Part shown: positions 51,550 to 61,261 of the stretch, one piece after another
How the letters are laid out: each line of letters opens with the position of its first letter
How positions within the stretch are numbered: position 1 is the stretch's first letter
Assembly (NCBI GenBank): GCA_949286835.1
Contig: CASEDP010000001.1
Span: 62,001-126,000, forward strand
Source: an uncultured Clostridia bacterium
GTDB taxonomy: Bacteria; Bacillota; Clostridia; Christensenellales; Borkfalkiaceae
Length of the DNA: 64,000 nt
Direction of reading: 5' to 3'
Position numbers and translations under genes: made by a program
Notes under the pieces: model-generated
The model's database searches: none
The model's input: the letters and a program-made list of their open reading frames with translations, nothing else
Told to the model about the DNA's origin: nothing

Positions 51550-53244
51550 ATGCGCGAAGAATTTGAAAACGACAACCTGAATGACGACGAGGAACAGACC
51601 GAAATCGCCCTCCCCGAGGACGATAACGACGCGGAAAGCACTACTGAAGAAAGCCGCGATGGGGATGAACCCGCGCAGGATGACGAAGGCGCCCATTCCT
51701 CCATCAGCGCCGACCTCATAAGAGGACACATAAACACAATCATACTTCGCGCTCTGTACGAGCGCGACAAGTACGGTTATGAAATAATGAACGACATAGA
51801 GGCGAAGAGCCACGGTCAGTACACGCTCAAACAGCCGACGCTTTACAGCGCACTCAAGAGGCTTGAGACGCAGGGCTACATAAAGGCATACTGGAAGAAG
51901 GATGACGTCACCGCAGGCGGCAGAAGGAAATATTTCACGCTCACCGAGATAGGCAAAGAGATGACCGAAAAGAACCTTGCCGAGTGGGAATATTCGAGGA
52001 CAATCATCGACAACCTCATTTCAGATCGCGCCTTTGATTTTACGCAGCCTGCCCCCACCCCCGTCGACTTTACAATACTCAGGGACAGCGTTTCGAGAGT
52101 TCCCCACTTAAAGCCCGACGGCGAGCCGGAGCAGCCGCAGACCGCCGCTCAGTCAAATCAACAGACGGCAGAGCAGACCGCTCAACAGACATCGCAGAGC
52201 GCTCCCGCGGAGCAGGTCATAGTACAGCAGCCGATCTACGTGCAACAGCCCGTATTTGTGCAGCAGCCCGTCGTGACGACGGAGGTGCCTCAGATGTCGC
52301 CGCAGCAGGCAGAACAGAGCGCACTCTATGCCGCACAGCTCGGCATACAGCCGCCGACAAATCAGGCCGCACCGCAGCAACAGCCTGCACAGGAAAACAC
52401 AGGCGTATACGGCACATCGCCGCAGAGCGTAAATGCCGATGTTCAGGCGGCGATTGAGGCACAGGAAAAATATAACCGGAAGCTCAAGGCGGAAGAAGAG
52501 GCGAGAAGGCGCGCGCACGAAAACTACTTAAAGCTCATTTCCGAGCCCGTACCCGCAAGGGAAAGCGAGGAAAGGCGAGAACAACCGCAGGGCGCGCCCA
52601 ATATGATTTACGGCAACCGCCCCGCCCCCGAGCGCGACTATAAGAACCTGATTGACGGCATATTCAACAAGGCGCTTGCAAACGGCAGCGTACAGGCGAA
52701 TTTTAACGCCTGCAACGCAGAGCAGGTTCCGCACAGGCAGACGAGACCGCAGGGCTCGCCAATCGTCGACAGAGGCAATTCCGACGGCATAAAAGTAATG
52801 CCCTCGACCGACTACCACTCCTCTTACCGCGCGACTGCAAAGACGGTCTACAACAAGGGAACTACAATGCTTAAGAGCGCGCTAATTGTGCTCATTGTCA
52901 CCATAATAGAATTTGTGCTCTGTGCGATATTCATAGATGAGCTGACGATAGACTGGATATATCCCTCCGTCATTCTGTCGCTCGGCGTTATACAGTTCGC
53001 GGTATTCGGACTTATGGCGCTAAAGGGCTACGGCGCAAACTGCGCAAAACCGACGACGAGCGCATATCTTATACGCAGCATCATCATAACCATTATCTGC
53101 ATACTCATCATCTGCGTGCTTGCATTCCTGCTGAACGCCAATTTCACCGTGATGAGCGACATATTGAAATATATGGTTATCCCCTCGGTTACAGTGCTGA
53201 ATATTACCATATTCGCATTGACGTTCTATCTCATAGTAAAGTAA
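51550..53244 (+). CDS. membrane-anchored PadR-family protein with Gln-rich linker
   Basis: A 564-residue protein with an unusual layout. Residues 1-50 are very acidic. A PadR winged helix (about 52-145: RGHINTIILRALYERDKYGYEIM, PTLYSALKRLETQGYI, GGRRKYFTLTEIG) follows. Residues 190-430 are low-complexity, rich in Gln, Ala and Pro. Four transmembrane helices close the protein (about 441-463, 468-491, 507-528, 542-563). So DNA binding would take place at the membrane. GGAGAT stands 9 nt before the ATG. It is transcribed alone, opposite to its neighbours, and ends in two terminators. Its target and signal are unknown. Confidence 0.85.
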   Translation: MREEFENDNLNDDEEQTEIALPEDDNDAESTTEESRDGDEPAQDDEGAHSSISADLIRGHINTIILRALYERDKYGYEIMNDIEAKSHGQYTLKQPTLYSALKRLETQGYIKAYWKKDDVTAGGRRKYFTLTEIGKEMTEKNLAEWEYSRTIIDNLISDRAFDFTQPAPTPVDFTILRDSVSRVPHLKPDGEPEQPQTAAQSNQQTAEQTAQQTSQSAPAEQVIVQQPIYVQQPVFVQQPVVTTEVPQMSPQQAEQSALYAAQLGIQPPTNQAAPQQQPAQENTGVYGTSPQSVNADVQAAIEAQEKYNRKLKAEEEARRRAHENYLKLISEPVPARESEERREQPQGAPNMIYGNRPAPERDYKNLIDGIFNKALANGSVQANFNACNAEQVPHRQTRPQGSPIVDRGNSDGIKVMPSTDYHSSYRATAKTVYNKGTTMLKSALIVLIVTIIEFVLCAIFIDELTIDWIYPSVILSLGVIQFAVFGLMALKGYGANCAKPTTSAYLIRSIIITIICILIICVLAFLLNANFTVMSDILKYMVIPSVTVLNITIFALTFYLIVK

Positions 53245-53249
53245 AAAAC

Positions 53250-53278
53250 AGAGCCTTCGGAGTATTCCGGGGGCTCTT
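53250..53278 (+). terminator. first hairpin after the PadR gene
   Basis: AGAGCC/GGCTCT with an inner CGGA/TCCG pair; followed by TT only, so weak. Confidence 0.5.
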
Positions 53279-53293
53279 GAGTTATTGTATTTT

Positions 53294-53317
53294 CCGCCCG
53301 CACCGCGGGCGGTTTTT
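53294..53317 (+). terminator. intrinsic terminator after the PadR gene
   Basis: CCGCCCGC pairs with GCGGGCGG (8 bp, 3-nt loop), followed by T5. Confidence 0.85.
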
Positions 53318-53342
53318 CATTATTTAGCGCTTCATATGATTA

Positions 53343-53367
53343 CGGGGTCGGCGCTGAGCCGACCCCG
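53343..53367 (-). terminator. hairpin after rny
   Basis: CGGGGTCGGC pairs with GCCGACCCCG over 10 bp with a 5-nt loop, 15 nt after the rny stop. The T-run is poor on this strand. Confidence 0.6.
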
Positions 53368-53381
53368 ATATAGTCTGTCTG

Positions 53382-55001
53382 TTATTTTGCATACTCGACG
53401 GCGCGGGATTCCCTGATGACGTTAACCTTAATCTGTCCGGGATATTCGAGCTCCGCCTCAATTTTCTTTGCGATGTCCTTTGCGAGGAACATAGCCTGGG
53501 CGTCGTCAATCTGTTCGGGCTTGACCATAACCCTGACCTCTCTGCCCGCCTGAATTGCATACGTCTTTTCAACGCCGCTGAAGCTGCCCGCAATCTCTTC
53601 GAGCTTTTCAAGGCGCTTGACGTAGTTCGTGCCCGTCTCTCTTCTCGCACCGGGACGCGCGCCCGAAACGGCATCCGCCGCAGCCACGAGAACTGCTTCT
53701 ATTGTCTTAGGCTCGCAATCGCCGTGATGTGCGGCAATGGCGTTGACCACATTGGGCTTTTCGTTGTATTTCTTGGCAATGTCCGCGCCAAGCTGGACGT
53801 GCGTGCCCTCCTGCTCCTTGTCGACAGCCTTGCCTATGTCGTGGAGAAGTCCTGCGCGCTTTGCAAGCGTGACGTCAAGTCCGAGCTCTGAAGCCATAAG
53901 TCCGGCGAGGTTTGCAACCTCTATGGAGTGCTTATAGACGTTCTGACCATAGCTTGTCCTGTATTTAAGTCTGCCGAGGAGCTTGATGAGTTCGGGGTGA
54001 AGTCCGTAAATACCTACCTCAAACATCGCGCTCTCGCCCGCAGCCTTGATCTCCTGGTCAAGCTCCTTCTTGACCTTTGCGACGGTCTCCTCTATCCTTG
54101 CAGGATGAATTCTGCCGTCGGAGATGAGTTTTTCAAGCGTAAGTCTTGCAACTTCCCTCCTCACGGGGTCAAATCCAGAGAGAATGACGACTTCGGGAGT
54201 ATCGTCGACGATGAGTTCAATGCCCGTCGCGTTTTCAAGCGCACGGATATTTCTGCCCTCGCGTCCAATAATTCTCGCCTTCATATCGTCGCTGGGAAGG
54301 GGCACGACAGAGACGGTGATTTCCGACGCGTGGTCGGACGCACAGCGCTGTACGGCGAGCGAGATTATCTTCTTCGCCTCGCTATTAGCCTCGTCCTTGG
54401 CGGTCTGCTCTATATTTCTGACCTGAATTGCAACGTCGTGCCTGGTCTCTTCAAGTATCTCGTCGGTGAGGAGCTTTTTAGCTTCCTCCTTAGAGAGCTG
54501 AGACACCTTTTCAAGTTCCTGTATCATCAGCTCGTGCTGGTGATTTATCTTGTCCTGCGTCTTTTTTATTTCCTGCTCTTTTGCCGCGAGATCCTTTTTT
54601 TGCTTTTCAATCTCTTCGCCTTTTTTGAGAAGCGAATCCTCCTTCTTGTCGAGGATATCTTCTTTCTGCACAAGGCGCTGTTCCTGTTTGTTGAGTTCGG
54701 CTTTCTTCTCTCTCGTTTCTCTCTCGAACTCGTTTCTCAGTTTAAGTTCCTGTTCCTTAGCTTCTAAAATTGCTTCCTTTTTAAGTGCTTTGCATTCGGC
54801 ATTGGCCTCTTCAAGCATTTTATCGGTTTCACTCTTAAAATCGCGTAGCTGCAAAGCGAGCTTCTTCTGATATCTCTTGGGATAGATGACCATAAAAGCC
54901 GCTGCCGCAATGACTGCTATCACCGCTACAACAATGCCGACGACAAGTCCTACCGTGCCATCGACAGCAAGAAACAGGGAGCTTAAAGTACAATTAGCCA
55001 T
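53382..55001 (-). CDS. rny: ribonuclease Y
   Basis: Membrane-bound endoribonuclease that starts mRNA decay in Firmicutes. It has 539 residues: an N-terminal membrane helix (about 15-40), a long Lys/Glu coiled coil (to about 205), a KH domain ([17 protein letters not shown]), and an HD domain with HDIGKA as metal motif near residue 380. It has a consensus promoter and is a single-gene unit. Confidence 0.96.
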   Translation of the reverse strand: MANCTLSSLFLAVDGTVGLVVGIVVAVIAVIAAAAFMVIYPKRYQKKLALQLRDFKSETDKMLEEANAECKALKKEAILEAKEQELKLRNEFERETREKKAELNKQEQRLVQKEDILDKKEDSLLKKGEEIEKQKKDLAAKEQEIKKTQDKINHQHELMIQELEKVSQLSKEEAKKLLTDEILEETRHDVAIQVRNIEQTAKDEANSEAKKIISLAVQRCASDHASEITVSVVPLPSDDMKARIIGREGRNIRALENATGIELIVDDTPEVVILSGFDPVRREVARLTLEKLISDGRIHPARIEETVAKVKKELDQEIKAAGESAMFEVGIYGLHPELIKLLGRLKYRTSYGQNVYKHSIEVANLAGLMASELGLDVTLAKRAGLLHDIGKAVDKEQEGTHVQLGADIAKKYNEKPNVVNAIAAHHGDCEPKTIEAVLVAAADAVSGARPGARRETGTNYVKRLEKLEEIAGSFSGVEKTYAIQAGREVRVMVKPEQIDDAQAMFLAKDIAKKIEAELEYPGQIKVNVIRESRAVEYAK

Positions 55002-55079
55002 AATTTAAGCCTCCTGATTAAGTTATTTGAAATATATACGAAAACCTTATGATAAAGGCAAGTCTATATCCTATTAGTT

Positions 55080-55108
55080 ATTTTACAACAATACTCAATA
55101 AATGTCAA
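55080..55108 (-). promoter_or_regulatory. consensus promoter of rny
   Basis: On the - strand, TTGACA (55103-55108) and TAAAAT (55080-55085) with 17 bp between them. Confidence 0.75.
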
Positions 55109-55178
55109 TTTATTTAATTGAATACATATGCGGAATGTGAAATTATATGATAATTGACAACAAAATGTAGTAATCATT

Positions 55179-55208
55179 GAAAATAACCGCACAATATCGT
55201 GCGGTTAT
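55179..55208 (-). terminator. terminator of the ftsK-nadE unit
   Basis: ATAACCGCAC pairs with GTGCGGTTAT (10 bp, 6-nt loop), with TTTTC following on the - strand. It lies 20 nt after the nadE stop. Confidence 0.78.
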
Positions 55209-55227
55209 GAATAAATCTTATGAATAT

Positions 55228-57147
55228 TTATTTTATGTCGTCGAGCATATCGAGCCACAGCGCGCAGGAGGCGTCCGAAGGCATACGCCAATCGCCCCTC
55301 GGCGACAGCGTGACAGAGCCGACCTTGACGCCGTCAGGCACGCAGGAGCGCTTGAACTGCTGGGAGAAAAATCTCCTGTAAAAGTTTTTGAGCCACTTCA
55401 AAATTGTGGCGTCGTCAAACTGCCCGCAGAAAGCGTGCCTTGCAAGGTAATATATCTTGTCGGGCGCAAAAGCCCACCTCAACGCATAGTAGAGGAAAAA
55501 GTCGTGCAGAACGTAAGGTCCGACCAAATCCTCCGTCTTCTGCGCTATCTTTCCGTTCTCGTCGGGCGGCAGAAGTTCAGGGCTTATCTCGGTGTCGAGG
55601 ATATCCTTCAAAACCTCGCCGCACTCGCCCCCGATCATCTCCGCCTCTGCCCTGACAAGGTGTTTTACAAGCGTCTTGGGCACAGAGCAGTTAACGCCGT
55701 ACATCGACATATGATCGCCGTTATATGTCGCCCAGCCGAGCGCAAGCTCGCTCAGGTCGCCCGTGCCGACGACCATACCGTTCGTCTGGTTGGCGATGTC
55801 CATCAAAATAAGCGTCCTCATTCTTGCCTGAGCGTTTTCATAGGTCACATCGCGCTTTGCCGGGTCGTGCCCTATGTCCCTGAAGTGGATGTTGACGCTG
55901 TCGGCAATGGGCACTTCCCTGAAGGTTGCACCGACGCAGCCGATGAGTTTTCTGGAATTGCCATATGTGCGGGACGTGGTGCCGAACCCGGGCATTGTAA
56001 CGGCTATTATGTCCTTGAGCGGCTTGCCGAGCGAGATGAACGCCCTTCTTAAGACGAGCAGGGCAAGCGCAGAGTCCAGCCCCCCCGATATGCCAATGAC
56101 AGCCGTAGCCGAGCGGGTATGTTCAAGTCTCTTTTCAAGACCCTTTGCCTGCATTGTCAGTATAAGCTGCGCGCGCTCCGAAAGTCCTTCATTTTCAGCG
56201 GGCACAAAAGGTTGCGTGGAAATATAACGCGTAAGTTGACCTTTATTTGCATTTGTATGAAAGCCGACAAGGCAATAATTTTCGCCGTCGCACTCGCTGA
56301 AATAGGTATTTGCCGTCCTCTGACGCTCTGCAGCGAGCTTATCAGCGTCGATTTCGCCGTACACAAGGGAATTTTCAAAGAGCTTGCTCTCTGCGAGCAC
56401 GCTGCCGTTTTCGCAGATGAGATTGTGCCCGGCAAAGACCATATCGGTCGTACTTTCGCCGTCGCCCGCGTCGCAGTAGACATAGCCGCCTATGAGTTTT
56501 GCCGACTGCATTCTGACAAGTTCCCTGCGGTATTCCGCCTTGCACACCGTCTCGTCGCTGCAGGAGAGGTTGACGATTATGTTCGCCCCCGCCTTACAAT
56601 GTCTTACAGACGGGCTGTCGGGCACCCAGAGATCCTCGCATATCTCACACGCGACTGTGAAATCGCGCTGATTTTCGGCAGTAAAAATGATATCAGTACC
56701 GAACGGAACCTCGTCGCCGCCCAGCACCACCGCAGAATTGTAGCTCTCCGCGGGAGTGAAGTGTCTGCGCTCGTAGAACTCCCCGTAGGAGGGAAGAAAG
56801 CTCTTGGGCACGACGCCTATTATCCTTCCGCCCGTGATTGCGACTGCGCAGTTATAGAGCTTTCCGTCCTTCAAAACAGGCGCACCGACAAAGATAAGCG
56901 CCGAAGCGCCCTCCGTAGCCGAAGCGATATCTGAAAGCGCTGCCTCCGCCGCATCTGTGAGCGCGCGCTGGTTAAAGAGGTCGCCGCAGGTGTAGCCTGT
57001 TACGCAGAGCTCGGGAAAAACAACGAGCTGTGCACCCTCTCTATTCGCGCTCTTTATGGCGGAAATTATGTTCGCCGTATTGAATTTTACGTCGGCAACT
57101 CTTACCTTTACGGTCGCCGCACAGACCTTAATAAATCCGTATCGCAT
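55228..57147 (-). CDS. nadE: glutamine-dependent NAD+ synthetase
   Basis: Last step of NAD synthesis, amidating deamido-NAD. It has 639 residues. The N-terminal nitrilase-like glutaminase has Glu46 (VFPELCVTG), a Lys in VVPKSFLPSYGEFYE, and Cys near 173 (ACEICEDLW). The C-terminal synthetase has the PP-loop GISGGLDSALALLVL near 350-363. It overlaps recA by one nucleotide (TGATG). Confidence 0.95.
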   Translation of the reverse strand: MRYGFIKVCAATVKVRVADVKFNTANIISAIKSANREGAQLVVFPELCVTGYTCGDLFNQRALTDAAEAALSDIASATEGASALIFVGAPVLKDGKLYNCAVAITGGRIIGVVPKSFLPSYGEFYERRHFTPAESYNSAVVLGGDEVPFGTDIIFTAENQRDFTVACEICEDLWVPDSPSVRHCKAGANIIVNLSCSDETVCKAEYRRELVRMQSAKLIGGYVYCDAGDGESTTDMVFAGHNLICENGSVLAESKLFENSLVYGEIDADKLAAERQRTANTYFSECDGENYCLVGFHTNANKGQLTRYISTQPFVPAENEGLSERAQLILTMQAKGLEKRLEHTRSATAVIGISGGLDSALALLVLRRAFISLGKPLKDIIAVTMPGFGTTSRTYGNSRKLIGCVGATFREVPIADSVNIHFRDIGHDPAKRDVTYENAQARMRTLILMDIANQTNGMVVGTGDLSELALGWATYNGDHMSMYGVNCSVPKTLVKHLVRAEAEMIGGECGEVLKDILDTEISPELLPPDENGKIAQKTEDLVGPYVLHDFFLYYALRWAFAPDKIYYLARHAFCGQFDDATILKWLKNFYRRFFSQQFKRSCVPDGVKVGSVTLSPRGDWRMPSDASCALWLDMLDDIK

Positions 57148-58160
57148 CAGTCGTCCTGCGTCTTTTTGAGCGAAGCCTTATGCGCTTCCCTTATCTTCTG
57201 TTCTATCTCTGCCGCAATCTGGGGATTTGCCTTAAGGTATTCCCTCATCTTCTCCCTTCCGTTTGCAAGTTTTTCGTCGTTATAGCTGAACCACGCGCCG
57301 CTCTTGGTGAGGACGTTATAGTCCACGCCGAGGTCGATAAGACAGCCCTCCTGCGAGATACCCTCACCGTAGATAATGTCGAACTCCGCGACCTTGAAGG
57401 GCGGCGCAACCTTGTTCTTGACTACCTTTGCCTTTGCCCTGTTGCCGACAATTTCGCCGTCGCTCTTCAGAGCGTCTGCCTTCCTTATATCGAGACGGAC
57501 GGAAGCAAAGTACTTGAGCGCCTTGCCGCCCGGCGTCGTTTCGGGGTTGCCGAACATTACGCCTACCTTTTCCCTGAGCTGGTTGATGAATATTACGCAG
57601 GTCTTGGAACGGTTGGTTATTGCAGTCAGCTTGCGGAGCGCCTGCGACATCAGCCTTGCGAGAAGTCCCACGTGAGAGTCACCCATATCGCCCTCTATTT
57701 CCGCCTTAGGCGTAAGCGCCGCAACCGAGTCGACGACTATGACGTCAACCGCGCTCGAACGGACGAGAGATTCGCAGATATCGAGTGCCTGTTCGCCGGT
57801 GTCGGGCTGAGAGATATAGAGCTCGTCAATCTTTACCCCGAGCGCCTTTGCATACACGGCGTCGAGCGCGTGTTCCGCGTCGATGAACGCCGCAACGCCG
57901 CCCATCTTCTGCGTTTCGGCAATTATGTGAAGGGCTACCGTCGTCTTGCCCGAGGATTCGGGTCCGAAAATTTCAAGTATTCTCCCTCTGGGAACGCCGC
58001 CCACGCCGAGGGCAAGGTCAAGCGAAATACAGCCCGTGGGAATGACTTCGAGTTCAGCGTTGACGTTGTCGTCGCCGAGCTTCATTATGGCGCCCTTACC
58101 GTACTGCTTTTCTATCATTGCTATGGTAGAGTTCAGCGCTTTGAGTTTTTCTTCGTTCAT
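57147..58160 (-). CDS. recA: recombinase A
   Basis: DNA strand-exchange ATPase and activator of LexA cleavage. It has 337 residues. Walker A GPESSGKT is at 66-73, and the DNA-binding loops lie in [55 protein letters not shown]. No LexA box is seen close upstream; it is downstream of cinA in an operon. It starts 17 nt after the cinA stop. Confidence 0.97.
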   Translation of the reverse strand: MNEEKLKALNSTIAMIEKQYGKGAIMKLGDDNVNAELEVIPTGCISLDLALGVGGVPRGRILEIFGPESSGKTTVALHIIAETQKMGGVAAFIDAEHALDAVYAKALGVKIDELYISQPDTGEQALDICESLVRSSAVDVIVVDSVAALTPKAEIEGDMGDSHVGLLARLMSQALRKLTAITNRSKTCVIFINQLREKVGVMFGNPETTPGGKALKYFASVRLDIRKADALKSDGEIVGNRAKAKVVKNKVAPPFKVAEFDIIYGEGISQEGCLIDLGVDYNVLTKSGAWFSYNDEKLANGREKMREYLKANPQIAAEIEQKIREAHKASLKKTQDD

Positions 58161-58177
58161 TATCTATATTCTCCTAA

Positions 58178-59278
58178 TTATTTTAACCGTTTATATGCGA
58201 GGAACAGCGCCTGATTTATCGCCGTCTCCGTCACCTTTTTTCTATCGCCTGCAAAGTTGAATTTGTAGACGGCTATGTCGTCCTCCACGCCAACGCCTAT
58301 GAACGCAAGTCCGACGGGTTTGGACGTATTGTCCGACGCGGGACCCGCAATTCCCGTCGTCGATATCGAGACCTCGCAGCAGCCCGCGGAGAGCACGCCC
58401 TCCGCCATCTGATAGGCAACCTCTGCCGAAACCGCTCCGCACTGCTTTAAAGTCAGCTCCTTTACGCCCAGCCGCTGCATCTTGGCTGCATTTGAATAGG
58501 TATTCAGCCCCTCGAAGTACACCTCCGAGGCGCCTGCAATATCCACAATGCGCTTGCCTACGCCGCCGCCCGTGAACGATTCCGCAATGCCCAGCTTCAT
58601 TCTGCGCAGCTTTAAGAGTCTTATGAGCTGGGCTGCGAGCTCGATATCCTCCAGCGCGTAGATATAGTCGCCGAGTTTGGAGACTATGAGCGCGATTATC
58701 CTGTCGATGAGCATCTTCGGAGTGACGTCGGAGTAGACAATCTCCATTCTGAAATCGCCGAATTTTTCCTCGACGTTGAAGAGAATTTCCTGCGAGTTTG
58801 CCTCCGAACACATATTCTTTGTCTGGCCGAGCGCGTCGTTTATGAGCTGATATGGCGCGCCGACAAAGCGGATATACGACCTTGCAAAGTTCTCGCCGTA
58901 GAAGTCGTTGAGCACGGCGGCAATGTCCTCCGCCGTGATGCGGTTTGCACTGTCCGAAAGCGCAACAAAAGCATTGAACATCTGCGCGCGCAATATGCCG
59001 ACGGCGTCGAAAGCACCTCCGCACAACCCCGAAATGTAATTTTTGAGGGTATTTTCCATACTCGCTGGGCAGAGAATGAGCGCATTTTCATAGTTCTGCG
59101 CACAGTCACCTATAGCCCTGACAATCTCGTCCTCGCTGTCGAAAGCCACTTTGCTTATCTTGTCGAAATAGTAGCCGCTTGCCGCAAGCTTCTTTGCCCA
59201 CTCCTCCCCGACTGAAAAGGTGAGAGAACGGCGGGTATCGAAGATGAGCATAGCAAGCCGTGATTTTGAGCAATTCAT
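58178..59278 (-). CDS. cinA: CinA-like protein with a diverged N-terminal domain
   Basis: A 366-residue protein, about 45 shorter than usual CinA. The C-terminal nicotinamide-nucleotide amidase (PncC) domain (about 215-366) is normal: LGIAESFTGGGVG with Ser234, YSNAAKM, and STTGIAGPASDN. The N-terminal part, normally a molybdopterin-binding-like pyrophosphatase starting with a GTELLLG motif, has no such motif and is hardly recognisable. It sits between pgsA and recA, as is common for cinA. The amidase is probably active; the N-terminal activity is probably lost. Confidence 0.83.
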   Translation of the reverse strand: MNCSKSRLAMLIFDTRRSLTFSVGEEWAKKLAASGYYFDKISKVAFDSEDEIVRAIGDCAQNYENALILCPASMENTLKNYISGLCGGAFDAVGILRAQMFNAFVALSDSANRITAEDIAAVLNDFYGENFARSYIRFVGAPYQLINDALGQTKNMCSEANSQEILFNVEEKFGDFRMEIVYSDVTPKMLIDRIIALIVSKLGDYIYALEDIELAAQLIRLLKLRRMKLGIAESFTGGGVGKRIVDIAGASEVYFEGLNTYSNAAKMQRLGVKELTLKQCGAVSAEVAYQMAEGVLSAGCCEVSISTTGIAGPASDNTSKPVGLAFIGVGVEDDIAVYKFNFAGDRKKVTETAINQALFLAYKRLK

Positions 59279-59931
59279 CTCTTTAGTACTTCAATATTTT
59301 TGGCTATATAGTTTATTCCCGAAATGACAGTCAGCAGGGATGCAAGCGCAAAGAGTGCAAGCCCGACATAGTTGAGCGCGCTTATGCCCGCTCCGTCGAA
59401 AAACTCTGCAAAACCGCCGTAAACGAGAAGCATAACGATGCTCAGATCCTGACAGACCGTCTTTATTTTGCCCACCTTGTCGGCAGCAATGACTATGCCG
59501 GCGTCTGCGGCGACCATTCTGAAGCCGCTTATTATCATTTCCCTAGCAAGTATGAGCGCGACGCAGCAACCCGCCGCAATAAGCGCCCATTCACCGAGAT
59601 AAATCGTGAAAAATTCTGGCTTTGTGAGAAGAATAACAGTCGCCGATGCAACGAGCACCTTGTCGGCTATGGGGTCGAGAAATTTGCCGAGATTGGTGAC
59701 GAGCGAGTACTTGCGCGCAAGATGCCCGTCGAGATAGTCGGTAAAGCTCGCAAGGGCAAACACGGCGAGAGCCGCGAAATAGTGCCCCGAAAATTCAATG
59801 TAAAAGAGAGCAACGAATAAAGGTATCATAATCATTCTCGCCAGCGTGAGCTGGTTGGGAAGATTTAAAACGCCCTTGCCCGCCACAAATTTATACATTC
59901 TGCTGTCTTTGTCTATGTTGTGTTCACTCAT
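59275..59931 (-). CDS. pgsA: CDP-diacylglycerol-glycerol-3-phosphate 3-phosphatidyltransferase
   Basis: Membrane enzyme that makes phosphatidylglycerol phosphate. It has 218 residues with about five membrane helices. The CDP-alcohol phosphotransferase signature is complete: DYLDGHLAR followed eight residues later by GKFLDPIADK. I chose the ATG at 59931 because GGAGA within the end of rimO lies 8 nt before it; a start seven codons upstream lacks a ribosome site. It overlaps rimO by 8 nt and cinA by 4 nt. Confidence 0.94.
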   Translation of the reverse strand: MSEHNIDKDSRMYKFVAGKGVLNLPNQLTLARMIMIPLFVALFYIEFSGHYFAALAVFALASFTDYLDGHLARKYSLVTNLGKFLDPIADKVLVASATVILLTKPEFFTIYLGEWALIAAGCCVALILAREMIISGFRMVAADAGIVIAADKVGKIKTVCQDLSIVMLLVYGGFAEFFDGAGISALNYVGLALFALASLLTVISGINYIAKNIEVLKR

Positions 59932-61261
59932 CAAGATAATCTCCCGTCGCACCGAACATATCGTAGCCGTCGTGCGACTTTATTGTGACCTCGTAACTCT
60001 CCCCCTGCACCGCCTCTTTGGCATTGAAATAGACCTTGCCGTCTATCTCGGGTGCGGAAAAATACGCCCTGCCGACAAAGCAACCTCTGTCGTAGTCTAT
60101 CCCGTCACAGATGACCTCAACGCCCCTGCCTATAAACTTGTCGAGAAAGCGGCTGCTGACCTCTTTCTGCACCCCGTAGAGCTTCTTAACGCGCCTGCGC
60201 TTGACATTATAGGCAATCTGCCCTTTGAGCTTGTATGCGGGCGTATCGGGCTCCCTCGAGTACGCGAAAAATCCGCAGTTCGTCAGCTTCGCCTCTTCGA
60301 GGAAACGGCACATCGCATCACATTCCTCCTCCGTCTCCGTCGGGAAACCCGTGATGAATGTAGAGCGAATAGCTATTTCAGGTATATTTTCACGAAGCTT
60401 TTTTATGAGGTCGAGATATCCCTGCCTCGTGCCGCGCCTGTTCATAAGTTTCAGCACCCTGTCCTCGCTGTGCTGGAGAGGAATATCTATGTACTTTATT
60501 ATCTTGGGGTTATCCCTAATCTCGGCAATCAACTCGTCGTCTATCATATCGGGATAACAGTACAGTAATCTTACACTACTAATGTTGACAAGTGCTGTCA
60601 ACTTTTTCAAAAAAGTTACAAGAAATTTTTTGCCGTACAGGTCGGTGCCGTAGCGCGAGACGTCCTGCGCTACCAGAATGAGTTCCCTGATCTCGCCGAG
60701 ATTTTCCGCCTCTTTCAAGAGCTCCTCTACGGGGTAACTTCTGTACCTTCCCCTTATCTTGGGAATGAGGCAATATGTGCAGAAATTGTTACAACCGTCG
60801 GCAATCTTAAGGTAGGCATAGTGACAGGGCGTAGTCAGAACTCTGTCGGAGACATAGGGATTTTCGCCCCTACTTACAAAGTTCACCCTGTCGCCCGCAT
60901 AAGACATCTCAAGCGCGTCGAAGAGAGAACCATAGTCGTCGATGCCGAGAAAGACGTCAACTTCGGGCAGCCCTTCAAAAATTTCGCCGACATATTTCTG
61001 TGGCAGACAGCCCGTCACGACAATCTTTTCGAGGTTTTCGCTCCTCTCCGCGCCGCAGCCGACGATGGTCTCTATCGCCTCCTTTCTCGACTGATTGAGA
61101 AAGGCGCAGGTATTTATTATGAGAATGTTCGCCTCCGACTCATCGTCGGTAAGCGAGCATCCTCTTTGTTTTATCAGTTGCAGAAGTTTTTCGCTGTCAA
61201 CCCTGTTCTTATCGCAGCCCAGGGAGATAATTCCGAACTTCTTTGTACGGAAATCAATCAT
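59924..61261 (-). CDS. rimO: ribosomal protein S12 methylthiotransferase
   Basis: Radical SAM enzyme that methylthiolates Asp of ribosomal protein S12. It has 445 residues from the ATG at 61261, which has GGAGAA four bases before it; a TTG one codon upstream is less likely. N-terminal iron-sulfur cysteines are Cys16, 52 and 85, and the radical SAM cysteines are Cys157, 161 and 164 (GCNNFCTYC). A C-terminal TRAM domain is present. It overlaps ftsK by 8 nt. Confidence 0.95.
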   Translation of the reverse strand: MIDFRTKKFGIISLGCDKNRVDSEKLLQLIKQRGCSLTDDESEANILIINTCAFLNQSRKEAIETIVGCGAERSENLEKIVVTGCLPQKYVGEIFEGLPEVDVFLGIDDYGSLFDALEMSYAGDRVNFVSRGENPYVSDRVLTTPCHYAYLKIADGCNNFCTYCLIPKIRGRYRSYPVEELLKEAENLGEIRELILVAQDVSRYGTDLYGKKFLVTFLKKLTALVNISSVRLLYCYPDMIDDELIAEIRDNPKIIKYIDIPLQHSEDRVLKLMNRRGTRQGYLDLIKKLRENIPEIAIRSTFITGFPTETEEECDAMCRFLEEAKLTNCGFFAYSREPDTPAYKLKGQIAYNVKRRRVKKLYGVQKEVSSRFLDKFIGRGVEVICDGIDYDRGCFVGRAYFSAPEIDGKVYFNAKEAVQGESYEVTIKSHDGYDMFGATGDYLDE

